Notes: a model not told the origin generated them from the letters alone. A stretch of 64,000 nucleotides of DNA from an uncultured Rhodospirillaceae bacterium (GCA_903901915.1 CAIUSV010000075.1:1-64000), one strand, 5' to 3'. Positions 27,772 through 37,106 are shown, counted from the first letter of the stretch. Made by a program: numbers and translations.

Positions 27772-27909
27772 CTAGGCGGCCAGATGGCGGCGGTGCGACA
27801 GTTCCTCGTTGGCGATGGTCCAGATGTAGCTGCCACGGACGCATTGGTCGGCGACGATCCGGCGCAAGAGCGATACGGGAACATTGCTGATCCATTCACG
27901 GAGCATCAT
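27772..27909 (-). CDS. 45-residue micro-gene of unknown function
   Basis: The minus strand carries GGAGG 5 bases before ATGATG and then a 45-codon frame ending in TAG. The product is basic and amphipathic (MMLREWISNVPVSLLRRIV, then ADQCVRGSYIWTIANEELS, ending HRRHLAA). The strong ribosome-binding site in otherwise non-coding DNA supports it as a real small gene. It has no signal peptide and no known family; a single Cys lies in the middle. The gap is flanked by the TetR and HDAC genes. Confidence 0.5.
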   Translation of the reverse strand: MMLREWISNVPVSLLRRIVADQCVRGSYIWTIANEELSHRRHLAA

Positions 27910-28261
27910 GGAATCCTCCGATGTTGCGATGCACAATAAGGAATCTGCGACGGCGATGGTTGCATAATGGTTAACAACTGTTCCAAAGAGGCGGCGAAGG
28001 CGTTCGCATCACCGCGATGCTGCACTGCACCATTATGGGGTGGCCAAGTGATTCTCGTCCATGCAATCTTGGTCTGCCGCCCATGCGGGTAGGTGAGCCG
28101 TGCTGACCTAATTCCGGCACGAATTTTCCCGTCTTGGACGGCTCGCCACCGCCGGGCGTATTTGATACTCTTGGCATACATACTTTAGCCTGGTGTGATC
28201 CGCCGGCTCGACCCCGATCTTGGGCGGTGCCAAGCCGCCCGCCTGCTGGGAGCGACCTCAT
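27910..28261. other. Intergenic stretch with no convincing gene
   Basis: A minus-strand open frame (27906-28181) runs through this stretch but has no ribosome-binding site and an atypical composition. AT-rich patches around 28150-28190 may hold a promoter for the micro-gene or for the deacetylase gene. I see no repeat or structured RNA. Confidence 0.4.
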
Positions 28262-29200
28262 TTGTCATCCACCGTGATCTATAGCCACCCGGTCTGCCTG
28301 GAGCACGATACCGGGGAATATCACCCCGAATGCGCCGATCGTCTCAGGGCCATCGCGCACATCTTCGACCGCGAGGAATTCATGTATGTCGCCCGGGAGC
28401 AGGCTCCGCGGGCGACATTGGACCAAATTCTGCGGGCGCATCCCCAGGCCCATTATGATTTCGTGATGGACGCGGTCCCCGGTGAAGGCTGCGTCGAACT
28501 GGATGGCGACACCTTTCTGTCGCCGAAATCCGGCGAGGCGGCGTTGCGTTCGGCGGGGGCCGGCTGCGCCGCGGTGGATGAAGTGGCGACGGGGCGCAGC
28601 CGTAATGCCTTCTGCGCGGTCCGGCCTCCGGGGCATCATGCCGAACGTGAAGCGGTCATGGGATTCTGCCTCTTTTCCAACGCGGCCATCGCCGCCTTGC
28701 ACGCACGCGACGCGCACGGATTCAAACGGGTGGCGGTGGTCGACTTCGACGTTCATCACGGCAACGGCACCCAGGACGTGCTGTGGAACGAGCCCGGCAC
28801 CTTCTATGCCTCGACCCATCAGGCGGACGCATTCCCCTACACCGGCAAGGAGGACGAGACCGGCGCCGAGGGAGGCTGTACCGTGGTCAACGTTCCGCTG
28901 CCGGCCGGCACCGCGTCGGAGCAGTTTCGCGCCGCCTATTCCGACGTCATCCTGCCCCGGCTCGACAGCTTCCGCCCCGATTTCCTGATTATTTCCGCCG
29001 GTTTCGATGCCCATGCCGCCGACCCCATGGCCCATCTCAGGCTTCAGGTTGCCGATTTCGACTGGTTGACCCGGCAATTGCTGGGTATTGCCCGAACCCA
29101 CGCACAGCGCCGGGTGGTGTCGCTGTTGGAGGGCGGATATGAGACGCGTGCCCTGGCGGCCTGCGTCGCCGCCCATGTCCGCGTCCTGATGGAAGGTTGA
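28262..29200 (+). CDS. Histone-deacetylase-family (AcuC/HDAC-like) amidohydrolase
   Basis: This zinc-dependent deacetylase-fold enzyme of about 312 residues shows the full HDAC signature: RPPGHHAE, zinc ligands in DFDVHHGNGTQ and SAGFDAHAADP, and the C-terminal LEGGY. Bacterial members deacetylate acetylpolyamines, acetyl-CoA synthetase (AcuC) or other amides; the substrate cannot be read here. I chose the TTG at 28262 with GGAG about 9 bases upstream; a TTG at 28220 is possible. The bacteriohemerythrin gene follows by 4 bases, so they probably form an operon. Confidence 0.9.
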   Translation: MSSTVIYSHPVCLEHDTGEYHPECADRLRAIAHIFDREEFMYVAREQAPRATLDQILRAHPQAHYDFVMDAVPGEGCVELDGDTFLSPKSGEAALRSAGAGCAAVDEVATGRSRNAFCAVRPPGHHAEREAVMGFCLFSNAAIAALHARDAHGFKRVAVVDFDVHHGNGTQDVLWNEPGTFYASTHQADAFPYTGKEDETGAEGGCTVVNVPLPAGTASEQFRAAYSDVILPRLDSFRPDFLIISAGFDAHAADPMAHLRLQVADFDWLTRQLLGIARTHAQRRVVSLLEGGYETRALAACVAAHVRVLMEG

Positions 29201-29204
29201 CGTC

Positions 29205-29651
29205 ATGAACTTCGTTGAATGGACCGCCGAGATGTCGGTCGGCTCGGATACGCTCGACGGCCATCACAAGATGATCATCGACTGTCTGAATGCGCTGCAT
29301 CCCCTGTTGGAGTCCGATGCTCCGGACGCCAAGGTTCTGGCGGTCATGGCCAAGCTGGAGGATTTCGTCCTGGTCCATTTCAGCGACGAGGAACAAGACA
29401 TGAAGCGCGCCGGCTATCCCGACTGGCGCGCCCACAAGGAACTGCACGATCGGATGTACGACGTGGTGTTCTCGCTGAAATCCGATATCGAACGCGGGGA
29501 GAAGCCCGACGCCCGGCGCTTGTTCCAACTGATCCAGGATTGGCTGGTCACCCATATTCTGGGCGAAGACCGCAAATACATTCCGTATCTGACCAGCCCG
29601 ACCGCCAAGCCGGTCGGGCAGTGGAAACGGTCGAACGGCCGAGAATGCTAG
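29205..29651 (+). CDS. Bacteriohemerythrin
   Basis: This 148-residue non-heme diiron O2-binding protein has a four-helix bundle with the standard ligands: His21, His58 and Glu62 (HFSDEEQ), His77, His81 (HKELH) and His117 with Asp122 (THILGED). The N-terminal FVEWTAEMSVGSDTLDGHHK is a family feature. It has no fused domain or signal peptide, so it is probably a cytoplasmic O2 carrier or sensor. It sits between the deacetylase and the convergent sensor hydrogenase, which fits a microaerobic setting. Confidence 0.95.
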   Translation: MNFVEWTAEMSVGSDTLDGHHKMIIDCLNALHPLLESDAPDAKVLAVMAKLEDFVLVHFSDEEQDMKRAGYPDWRAHKELHDRMYDVVFSLKSDIERGEKPDARRLFQLIQDWLVTHILGEDRKYIPYLTSPTAKPVGQWKRSNGREC

Positions 29652-29698
29652 GCGACCGGCCGCGCCATCCTAATGGATTGCAATCCAACATGAAAAAA

Positions 29699-31144
29699 TC
29701 AATGCACCGTGCAGACCATGCAGGGGTCGAATGAGCGGACCACGTGCTGCACCGCCACCGGTGCGGCATCGCCCGGCCGCACCGGTGTTCCGATCAGGGC
29801 CTGTTCCAGGGCGCCGGGTTGGCCGGCGGTGTCGCGCGGCGAGAAGTTCCAGGTGGTCGGCGCCACGATCTGATAGCCGCCGATGCGGCCGTCCCTGACG
29901 GTGAGCCAGTGGCCGAGGGTCCCGCGCGCCGCTTCGACCAGGCCGGCGGCGGCGCCGTCGCCGACGTTGGCGGCGACACAGAACGGTTCACCGGGGACCA
30001 GGGCGCCGACCCAGGCTTCCATCGCCGGAATCAGCCGGGCCAGTTCGACCAGCCGTGCCACTACCCTGTCCAGCACCGCGCCGCCGCCCGAGCGGCCGAC
30101 CAGGGCCAGGGCCAGGGGATGACCATCCACCACCTGGCGCGCCAGGGCGCCGACCTCGGCCACCCGGCCGCCCAGGCGCGGCGCCTTGCACCAGGTGTAG
30201 GCGCCCACCTTGTCGGGGGCGGGCAGGGTGACGCCGCTGAAGGGGGCGGCGGTGGAGCCGTTCATCCAGGCGCTGGCCACATCCTCGACCACCTCGGCGG
30301 GATCGAATTCACCGTGGGCACCATCGCTCCAGATGCCGGGGCGGAATAGGTCGAAGCTGCCCGAGGCGGCGAACAGCCCCGGCCCGCGGCCCAGTCGCTC
30401 GAACCCGAGGTCGCGGGCGATGGCGAGGAACAGGCGGAAGTCGCCTCGGTCGAGCGGAGCCGCATCGGCCCAGGCGTCCAGCTCGGCGGGCGAGGCCAGG
30501 GCGGCGATGCGCTCCAGGCGGTCGGCGAACAGGTGGGTTTCCAGCGCCTCGCGGAATTCGGCCAGGATGGCGAGTAATCGCATCCGCTCGCCGCGGTCGA
30601 TGGCCTTGGTGACGCCGCCGGGTTGCAGCGCCAGCGAATGCGGCCATTTACCCGCCAGTAGTCCCATCAGGTGGAGAAAGCGGGTGCGGGCGGGCAGCAG
30701 CAGGCGGGAAGCCTCGCCGCTATTGGCGGCGAAACGGCGCCGTGCCGTCTCGAACCACGGCCGGTCGGCATAGCAGGCCCGGGCGAGATCGGGGGTAAAG
30801 AACAAGACGAAGTGGGTCAGGTGGTCGGCGGCGTTCTCCGCCGCCACGATCAGGTCGGCGGCAAGGCGGCCGTTGGCCGGCGGCACCACGCCCGCCAGTC
30901 CACGCAAGGCCCGGGCGGCGGCCACCGATTGCGAAACCGAACAGATGCCGCAGATGCGGGGCGCGATCACCAGGGCATCGGTCGGCGGCCGACCCAGCAG
31001 GATCTGCTCGAAGCCGCGATACAGCGGGGCGGTGACGCGGGCCTCGGCGACGACGCCGTCGGCGAGGTCCAGCGTCACCTCCAGGTCGCCTTCGACCCGG
31101 TTGAATGGCCCGACGATCAGGCGGGTGCCGGGAGATCCGGTCAT
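29699..31144 (-). CDS. hupV: [NiFe] hydrogenase large subunit, sensor (HupV/HoxC) type
   Basis: This 481-residue protein carries the Ni-Fe site of an H2-sensing hydrogenase. The N-terminal ligand motif is RICGICSVSQ (Cys65, Cys68) and the C-terminal one is DPCMVCTVH (Cys475, Cys478). The gene stops exactly at that histidine, with no C-terminal extension for a maturation endoprotease. That is the mark of group 2b regulatory hydrogenases, not catalytic uptake enzymes. The ATG overlaps the stop of the small subunit (ATGA). Usual partners, a histidine kinase (HupT/HoxJ) and a response regulator (HupR/HoxA), are not adjacent. Confidence 0.92.
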   Translation of the reverse strand: MTGSPGTRLIVGPFNRVEGDLEVTLDLADGVVAEARVTAPLYRGFEQILLGRPPTDALVIAPRICGICSVSQSVAAARALRGLAGVVPPANGRLAADLIVAAENAADHLTHFVLFFTPDLARACYADRPWFETARRRFAANSGEASRLLLPARTRFLHLMGLLAGKWPHSLALQPGGVTKAIDRGERMRLLAILAEFREALETHLFADRLERIAALASPAELDAWADAAPLDRGDFRLFLAIARDLGFERLGRGPGLFAASGSFDLFRPGIWSDGAHGEFDPAEVVEDVASAWMNGSTAAPFSGVTLPAPDKVGAYTWCKAPRLGGRVAEVGALARQVVDGHPLALALVGRSGGGAVLDRVVARLVELARLIPAMEAWVGALVPGEPFCVAANVGDGAAAGLVEAARGTLGHWLTVRDGRIGGYQIVAPTTWNFSPRDTAGQPGALEQALIGTPVRPGDAAPVAVQHVVRSFDPCMVCTVH

Positions 31145-32154
31145 GGCAGTTTGGGCGGACGGCGGGCGGGGGGAACCACCACATGGTCGGCGTGGGCGTT
31201 GGCACGCACCCGTTGCGGCGTCGCCGATTTGGACAGCGCCGCCAGGGCGACGAACCACGCCTTGGGCATGTCCACCGGCAGCCCCACCGGGATACCCGCC
31301 ACCTTGGCGGTTTCCTGGAACGGGCCGGCCGGACTTTCAAAGCCTGGGCTGGTGCAGTTGATACAGGTGAACCCGCCATCGGTGCACGAGCCGAAGCCAT
31401 TCCAGCGCCGCAGGTTGCAGTCCCCCGGTGCCTGGGTGGCGCGGCAGCCCAGATTCTCCATCAGGCAGCCACGGTCCGAGGGCCGAGCGGCGCTGGCCTT
31501 GAATTCATAGAACTCGTTGCGTGAGCAGCCATGGTGCGCCAGGTGGTCGGCGATGGCCCGGGGGCGTCCCAGGGTGTCCAGGTCATCCGGGTTGGTGTCG
31601 TCCAGCGCCAGGGCGGCCAGGGTCTCGACCACCCAGCCGGGATGGGGGGCGCAGCCCGAGATGTTGATCACCGGCATACCCGAGGCGGAGCGGAAATGGC
31701 CGCCCAGCGCGCCGCCCGGCTCCCATGCGGCGAATTGCAGTCCGACCGCGTCGGTGGGGTTGATTCCGGCCGAGGGTACGCCGCCATAGGCGGCGCAACT
31801 GCCGATGGCGACGACATGACGGGCGCGCGGCGCCAGGGTCTTGATCCAATCCTTCATGGATCGCCCGGTCCCCGACAGCATCTGGAAGCGGCCGCTGCCG
31901 TCGGGACCGTCGAGTACCGCGCCCTCGATGCACAGGCCGTCCAGCGCCACCCGTCCCGCGGCGACGTCATCGAGGATGGCGACGGCTTCGGCGCCGCTCT
32001 CCTCCGACAGCGACGGATGCCACAGCAGCCGGATGCCGAATCGTCCCAGCGCCCGCATCAGCCCGCCGTCTTCGGCGGCCAGGGCCGACATGGTGCAGCC
32101 GCCGCAACTGGCGGCCTGCAACCAAAGGACGTTGAAGGTGCGATCTTGCGGCAC
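31141..32154 (-). CDS. hupU: [NiFe] hydrogenase small subunit, sensor (HupU/HoxB) type
   Basis: This 337-residue iron-sulfur subunit passes electrons from the Ni-Fe site. Proximal cluster cysteines are in SCGGCTM (Cys17, Cys20), GSCAAYGGV and GCAPHPGW; medial and distal ligands lie in HHGCSRNEFYEF and the later Cys-rich segment (RGCLMENLGC to TCINC). It has no Tat signal, so the enzyme is cytoplasmic, consistent with sensor-type HupUV/HoxBC. Translation of the large subunit is coupled through an ATGA overlap. It is the first gene of this unit and starts 73 bases from the chemoreceptor stop. Confidence 0.92.
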   Translation of the reverse strand: MPQDRTFNVLWLQAASCGGCTMSALAAEDGGLMRALGRFGIRLLWHPSLSEESGAEAVAILDDVAAGRVALDGLCIEGAVLDGPDGSGRFQMLSGTGRSMKDWIKTLAPRARHVVAIGSCAAYGGVPSAGINPTDAVGLQFAAWEPGGALGGHFRSASGMPVINISGCAPHPGWVVETLAALALDDTNPDDLDTLGRPRAIADHLAHHGCSRNEFYEFKASAARPSDRGCLMENLGCRATQAPGDCNLRRWNGFGSCTDGGFTCINCTSPGFESPAGPFQETAKVAGIPVGLPVDMPKAWFVALAALSKSATPQRVRANAHADHVVVPPARRPPKLP

Positions 32155-32226
32155 TGCCCGCCTCGTCGGAATGCTGAGGCGGCCAGATTAGGCGCGGGCG
32201 GAGGTCCGGCGCAAGGGGATGGGATT

Positions 32227-34200
32227 TTAGGCCGCCAGCTTGGACATCATCGCCTCCATGCGCTCGCCGCTGGCGTTGTCCATGGCGAACTGAAGATGGG
32301 TGCTGTCGTTGTCGACGCCGACGACGCGGGCGCGGACGGTCATTCCCTCGACGGTGACTTCGACGCCGGTTCCGATCGGATAGGGCAACGGCATCGAGAT
32401 GCGACCGCCGTCGGAAGACAGGTCCACCAGGGTAGCGGTCGTCCGCGTCGTTCCGGATTGGACCGTCACCGGCAACCGGACCGCCCGGCGCTGACTGTGG
32501 CGGCGCTCGCCGGCGGTCTTGAGCGCGTCGAGGAAGTGGGCCACTTCGGCGGCCAGTTCCTCCGACTGCTTCGACAGCGCGTCGGCGGTGCCCAACAGTT
32601 CCTGGGCGGAATGCCCGGTGGCGGCGGCTCCCTGGTTGACCAGGGCGATGCTCGAGGTGACGTCGCGGGTACCGCTGGAGGCTTCCTGGACATTGCGGGC
32701 GATCTCGCCGGTGGCGGCGGTCTGTTCCTCCACCGCCGAGGCGATGGCGGCGGAATTCTCGGTAATCGCCGAGATGGTGTGGCCGATGCCGCCGATGGCG
32801 GCCACCGCCTCGCGGGTGACTGCCTGGACCGAGTTGATCTGGTTGGAAATCTCTTCGGTGGCCCTGGCGGTCTGGTTGGCCAGGATCTTGACCTCGCTGG
32901 CGACCACGGCGAAGCCCTTGCCGGCATCGCCCGCCCGCGCCGCCTCGATCGTGGCGTTGAGCGCGAGAAGGTTGGTCTGGGCGGCGATATCGTTGATCAG
33001 GGTTACCACCTCGCCGATGCGTCCCGTCGCCTCGGCAAGGCTGTGGACGATGCCGTTGACCCTTTGGGCCTCGTCGGCCGCCTGGCGGGCGATGTCGCTG
33101 GAATTGCTGACCTGGCGGGCGATCTCGCCTTCCGACGCGGCCAGTTCCTCGGCGGCGGCGGCCACGGTTTCGACGTTGACCGAGGCTTGCTCGGCGGCGG
33201 CGGCGACGACGGTGGACTGGCGCGAGGTGTCGTCGGCCACCGAGGTCATGGATTGGGCCGAGTCGCGCAAGCCATGGGCCGAGGCGGTCACCGCGTTGAG
33301 TACCCCCAGCACGCTGGCGTTGAATTCCGTGGTCAGGCGTTCGGTGGCCTCCTGGCGGCGGTTGCGTGCCTGTTGCTCGGCCTCGTGCGCCTGCTCCAGG
33401 CGGCGACGTTCGATGCCGTTGCTCTTGAACACCTCCAGCGCCCGGATCATCTCGCCGATTTCATCCCGGCGGTCGGTGGCGGGAAGCGCGATGTCGAGTT
33501 TGCCATCGGCCAATTCACGCATGGCCGAGATGCCGGATTTCAGCGGAGCCGCCAGACTGCGGCGGGCGATGCTCCAGGCGATGGCGATGGTCACCAGCCC
33601 GACCAGAATGGTGGCGCCGATGACCGTCCACAGCGTGTCTTCGGCGGCCTTGAGGAATTCGGCCTTCTTGATGCCGACATACAATACGCCGATCACGTTG
33701 CCGCCGCCGTCGAGGATCGGATCATAGGCGGTCATGTAGGGCAGGCCCAGGATCTCGACCTCACCGCGAAACGGCGCCTTGCGCTCGAACACCGACTGAT
33801 AGGCGGCGGTCCGGGCCAGGGGCGTGCCGATGGCGCGCGAGCCGTCGGGCTTCATCACGTTGGTGGAAACCCGCATGTCGCCCATGAACACGGTGGCGGT
33901 GCCGCCCACCAGGGTCTTGACCTTGTCCACCACCTCGAAATTGCCGTTCAGGGCATGCTCGCCCGCCAGCAGCTTGCCGTCGACGAGGCGAAAGTCGGTT
34001 CCCTTGGCCTTCAGCGCGTCCCAGGCGACCTTTATATTGGTATCGACCCGCTCGCGGGCGGCCTCGACGGCGCTGGCGTTGAGCAGCACGCGGGTCAGCA
34101 GGGTGACGCTGACCCCCAGCAACAGCACCCCGAACACCGCCAGTCCCATGATTTTCGGCACCATGCCGAGGCGCAGATGGAATTTCCTGATCCGTGACAT
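32227..34200 (-). CDS. Methyl-accepting chemotaxis protein with C-terminal PilZ domain
   Basis: This 657-residue chemoreceptor has TM1 (about 12-38), a periplasmic single-Cache-like sensor (40-190, with [25 protein letters not shown]), TM2 (about 195-217), HAMP and a methyl-accepting signalling domain with the conserved hairpin tip ([29 protein letters not shown]). Residues 555-650 add a PilZ domain, seen as [14 protein letters not shown] and DLSSDGGRI, the c-di-GMP-binding motifs. The protein can therefore couple chemotaxis signalling to c-di-GMP. The ATG at 34200 follows GGGGGAAG. It lies just upstream of hupUV on the same strand. Confidence 0.94.
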   Translation of the reverse strand: MSRIRKFHLRLGMVPKIMGLAVFGVLLLGVSVTLLTRVLLNASAVEAARERVDTNIKVAWDALKAKGTDFRLVDGKLLAGEHALNGNFEVVDKVKTLVGGTATVFMGDMRVSTNVMKPDGSRAIGTPLARTAAYQSVFERKAPFRGEVEILGLPYMTAYDPILDGGGNVIGVLYVGIKKAEFLKAAEDTLWTVIGATILVGLVTIAIAWSIARRSLAAPLKSGISAMRELADGKLDIALPATDRRDEIGEMIRALEVFKSNGIERRRLEQAHEAEQQARNRRQEATERLTTEFNASVLGVLNAVTASAHGLRDSAQSMTSVADDTSRQSTVVAAAAEQASVNVETVAAAAEELAASEGEIARQVSNSSDIARQAADEAQRVNGIVHSLAEATGRIGEVVTLINDIAAQTNLLALNATIEAARAGDAGKGFAVVASEVKILANQTARATEEISNQINSVQAVTREAVAAIGGIGHTISAITENSAAIASAVEEQTAATGEIARNVQEASSGTRDVTSSIALVNQGAAATGHSAQELLGTADALSKQSEELAAEVAHFLDALKTAGERRHSQRRAVRLPVTVQSGTTRTTATLVDLSSDGGRISMPLPYPIGTGVEVTVEGMTVRARVVGVDNDSTHLQFAMDNASGERMEAMMSKLAA

Positions 34201-34537
34201 GACTTCCCCCGCATCAACCCGCCCCACAGGTTGTTTATTGCACACGCACAGTACCATGATCCGGGATGGCGCGAACGTGCCGGTTTGGTATTGGAGGAAA
34301 TGAAATGTGACGGCTTGACGCCGCTTGTGGAACCGCCCGATCCCGGCCGGTTGCTCGCAGACATCAAGCGTGTCTTCGTGCGATCCACGCCCGCCGCTTG
34401 ATCATCCGACCCTTTCGGAAGGCGCCGCCGTGCGTCTTGGGAAAGGTCGGGCGCGCGACACGATCTTACAATTTCTTTCCGTTCGCGGGTGGTTTGCGGA
34501 CCGAGGCGGTCAGATGATGGGGCAGTGAGGAGTCCCA

Positions 34538-34744
34538 ATGCTAATTCGCTCGGAGCACGGAATGAACGTCTCGCTTATCGGCATCATCGGCAATGCCATC
34601 GCCGCCGCGCGCGACGAGGGGCTGGACCGGGCCGAGGAGCGCGACGTGGCGCGGGCGGTGCTGTTGGCGCTGGACCCGACGCTTTCCCCCGGCGTTGCCC
34701 GCATTCTGGTCGAGCAGTTGGCCCCGGCCGTCAGCGAGTGCTGA
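34538..34744 (+). CDS. Small helical protein, 68 aa
   Basis: The ATG at 34538 has an excellent GAGGAG ribosome-binding site 5 bases upstream; an internal ATG at 34562 lacks one. The product (MLIRSEHGMNVSLIGIIGNAIAAARDEGLDRAEERDVARAVLL...) is predicted all-helical with no signal peptide or known family. The C-terminus ends in SEC. It lies between two chemoreceptor genes and faces the 87-residue gene. Its role may be linked to them, but no evidence beyond position exists. Confidence 0.6.
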   Translation: MLIRSEHGMNVSLIGIIGNAIAAARDEGLDRAEERDVARAVLLALDPTLSPGVARILVEQLAPAVSEC

Positions 34745-34762
34745 GGCGCGGACGCCGGGCGG

Positions 34763-35026
34763 CTATTCCTTGACCAGCATCTGATAAAGGTGATCGAGGC
34801 GGCGGGTGTCGATCTCCGACATTCTCAGGTTGCGGATGGCGGCCAGTTCGTCGGGACCGACTCCTTTCCTGGCGGCGGCCATGGTGTCCAGCCCCTTCAG
34901 CGTGGCCGACAGGCGATTGAACCGGGTGATCCGGCGGGCGGCGGCCATGGCGTCGCCGATGCCGAACTCGGCCGGACCGATGGTTTCCCCCAGCGCCCGC
35001 CGCAGGCCCCGTTTCCAGTCGTCCAT
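34763..35026 (-). CDS. Small hypothetical protein, 87 aa
   Basis: No family recognised. The protein is basic and helical (MDDWKRGLRRALGETIGPAEFGIGDAM...), ending in RLDHLYQMLVKE, with no signal peptide. It lies 19 bases downstream of the c-heme chemoreceptor on the same strand, so it is probably cotranscribed with it. The start ATG follows GGGAGGGAGAAACCC, a strong ribosome-binding site. A receptor-associated accessory protein is possible. Confidence 0.65.
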   Translation of the reverse strand: MDDWKRGLRRALGETIGPAEFGIGDAMAAARRITRFNRLSATLKGLDTMAAARKGVGPDELAAIRNLRMSEIDTRRLDHLYQMLVKE

Positions 35027-35045
35027 GGGTTTCTCCCTCCCGTCG

Positions 35046-36755
35046 CTAGCCCCGGACCGATTGCAGGAAGTGTTCCGCCTCGTTGTTGAGGTCGGACACC
35101 ACGGTGGCCAGTGTCTTGGCGCTCCAGATCACCCGGATGGTACCGGCGCAGGCCATGGCTGACGCCTTGGACATGTCGGTCACCGAGCGGGACACCTCGC
35201 CGGCCTGATGCGCCACCTCGTCGATGTTGGTGGCGATGTCGCGGGTGGTGACTTCCTGCTGCTTGACCGCCTCGGCGATGGCGCCCGAGATGGTGTCGAT
35301 GGAGCGGATGGTTTCGACCACGCTTTCGATGCTGGCCGTCATGCTGCGGGTTGATTGCTGCACGGCGGCGACCTGCTGGCTGATTTCCTCGGTGGCGCGG
35401 GCGGTCTGGTTGGCCAGGGTCTTGACCTCGTTGGCGACCACGGCGAAGCCCTTGCCGGCGTCGCCGGCGCGGGCCGCCTCGATGGTGGCGTTCAAGGCCA
35501 GCAGGTTGGTCTGCGACGCGATGTCGTTGATCATCTGGACGACGTTGCCGATGGCCTGAACCGCCTGGGACAGTTCTTCCATCTGGCCGGCGGTGGTGCC
35601 GACGTTTTCCACCGCCTGGCGGGTGATCTGGCTGGAGTGTCCGACCTGTAGGGCGATCTCGTTGATGGAGGTGGCCAGCTGCCGGGTCGCCTCGGAGACG
35701 GCGGCGGCGCGCTGGGTGGTGATGCCCGCCGCCTCGCCGACGTCGAGGGAGCGTCCGCCGCTGGCCTCCGACCGCGAGGCCATGGCGTGGGCGGTGTTGC
35801 GGATGGCGGTGGTCGAGGTGCCGACCTCGGCGACCTTGGCCTTGACCGTGGCCTCGAACTGGTCGGCCATGGCGGCGGTGATCCTGGCCCTTTCCTCGGC
35901 GGCGCGGCGGCGTTCTTCTTCCTGCCCGGCCCGCAGGCTTTCGCTTTCCAGCATGTGGTCCTTGAACACCTTGACGGTGCGGGCCATGTCGCCGACCTCG
36001 TCGCGCCGGTCGACGGCGGGGATTTCGATCGAGGTATCGCCGGCGGCCAGCCGCGCCATCAGCGAGGTCATTCCGCCGATGGGTTGGACGATCAGATGGG
36101 ACAGGATGAAGCGGATGCTGACCACCGCGCCGATGGTGCCGGCCACACCCAGGCCGAACAGCCACGACAGCACCGTGGTCAGGTCGGCCCGTTCCTGCGC
36201 CACGGACAGCGACGACGACAGCACGGCGATGACCTCGCCATCCTGCAAGCCCATGCCACCATGGCAGGTATAGCAGACCTCCTGCTTGGCGCCATCGGTG
36301 ACGCCGAGGACGATGGGCATGGCATAGCGGTAGGATTCGCCGGTGAAGCGGCCGACCGCTTGGCCGGTGGCCAGCGCCTCGCGGTCGACGTCGTCCTGGG
36401 GCAGTTTGGTGGCGCGGTCCGGTTCAGCGTCCTTCATATAGGCGGCGACCTTGGGGCTCCAGACGCTCCAGACCTTGCCGGCGTAATGGATGTTGCGGCT
36501 GTCGAACCACTTGTTGAACACCTTGATGCCGATATTCTCGGCATCGTCGGGGCGGCTGGCCATGACGTTGACGATCAGCGCGTGCAGCGAGGTCATCTCG
36601 TTGACGCTGAGCTGATGGAGCTTGCGCTCCATGGCCTGCTCCTCGTAGCGGGCCATGAATACCACGATCAGCGAGGCCATGAGGATGCTGCCGAGGCCGA
36701 CCATGATCATGAAGCGCTGCTGTAGCCGCAGGTTCCCCCAAAGTCCGTTCACCAT
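35046..36755 (-). CDS. Methyl-accepting chemotaxis protein with periplasmic c-heme motif
   Basis: This 569-residue chemoreceptor has TM1 (about 14-34), a periplasmic domain of about 160 residues, TM2 (about 196-217), HAMP and a signalling domain with the conserved hairpin tip ([29 protein letters not shown]). The periplasmic part contains CYTCH (Cys161, Cys164, His165), a c-type heme-attachment site, so it may sense redox state, NO, CO or O2. No CheR pentapeptide is present at the C-terminus. The gene is separated by 46 bases from the STAS gene upstream, suggesting one unit with 36801-39200. Confidence 0.93.
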   Translation of the reverse strand: MVNGLWGNLRLQQRFMIMVGLGSILMASLIVVFMARYEEQAMERKLHQLSVNEMTSLHALIVNVMASRPDDAENIGIKVFNKWFDSRNIHYAGKVWSVWSPKVAAYMKDAEPDRATKLPQDDVDREALATGQAVGRFTGESYRYAMPIVLGVTDGAKQEVCYTCHGGMGLQDGEVIAVLSSSLSVAQERADLTTVLSWLFGLGVAGTIGAVVSIRFILSHLIVQPIGGMTSLMARLAAGDTSIEIPAVDRRDEVGDMARTVKVFKDHMLESESLRAGQEEERRRAAEERARITAAMADQFEATVKAKVAEVGTSTTAIRNTAHAMASRSEASGGRSLDVGEAAGITTQRAAAVSEATRQLATSINEIALQVGHSSQITRQAVENVGTTAGQMEELSQAVQAIGNVVQMINDIASQTNLLALNATIEAARAGDAGKGFAVVANEVKTLANQTARATEEISQQVAAVQQSTRSMTASIESVVETIRSIDTISGAIAEAVKQQEVTTRDIATNIDEVAHQAGEVSRSVTDMSKASAMACAGTIRVIWSAKTLATVVSDLNNEAEHFLQSVRG

Positions 36756-36800
36756 GACGTGTCTTTCCCCAAAACGGCAATAGCCCCCAAGCGACCGCGT

Positions 36801-37106
36801 TCAGCGCCTGACTTCAAAGGTCTTGTGCGCCTCGGTCAATTCCAGCATGCGATAGACGGCATCCCTGGGGCCGGCCAGGGTGATCGTCGAACCGCCTTCG
36901 CCAAGGTCTTCCTTGGCGATGTAGAGCAGGCCGAGTCCGACGGAATCGATGTGGCTGAGGCCGGCCATCTCGAAGACCACCTTCTTGCCCTTGTGGGCGG
37001 CCAACTCGGTCAGCATCTTCTGGAAGTCCTCGTTGGCGGCGAAATTGAGCTGGCCTTCCAAGGAGACGCTGACGGTCGCGCCTTCGGGCCTGATGCGATA
37101 CTGCAT
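36801..37106 (-). CDS. STAS-domain anti-sigma-factor antagonist
   Basis: This 101-residue protein is a stand-alone STAS domain of the SpoIIAA/RsbV type. The phosphorylatable serine is Ser55 in the motif LSHIDSVGLGLL, right where family members are phosphorylated. Such proteins are freed from an anti-sigma or kinase partner when a PP2C phosphatase removes the phosphate. The neighbouring 677-residue protein carries both a PP2C and an RsbW-like ATPase domain, so it is the likely partner. The chemoreceptor gene follows it on the same strand. Confidence 0.9.
   Translation of the reverse strand: MQYRIRPEGATVSVSLEGQLNFAANEDFQKMLTELAAHKGKKVVFEMAGLSHIDSVGLGLLYIAKEDLGEGGSTITLAGPRDAVYRMLELTEAHKTFEVRR

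Noticed and set aside
27906-28181. 91-codon minus-strand open frame upstream of the micro-gene
   Set aside because: No ribosome-binding site, overlaps the well-supported micro-gene start and has an unlikely composition.
29699-32154. Uptake hydrogenase HupSL instead of a sensor
   Set aside because: There is no Tat signal on the small subunit and no cleavable C-terminal extension on the large one, both expected in catalytic uptake enzymes.
31531-34197. 888-codon plus-strand open frame
   Set aside because: It is antisense to hupU and the PilZ chemoreceptor; no ribosome-binding site or domain supports it.
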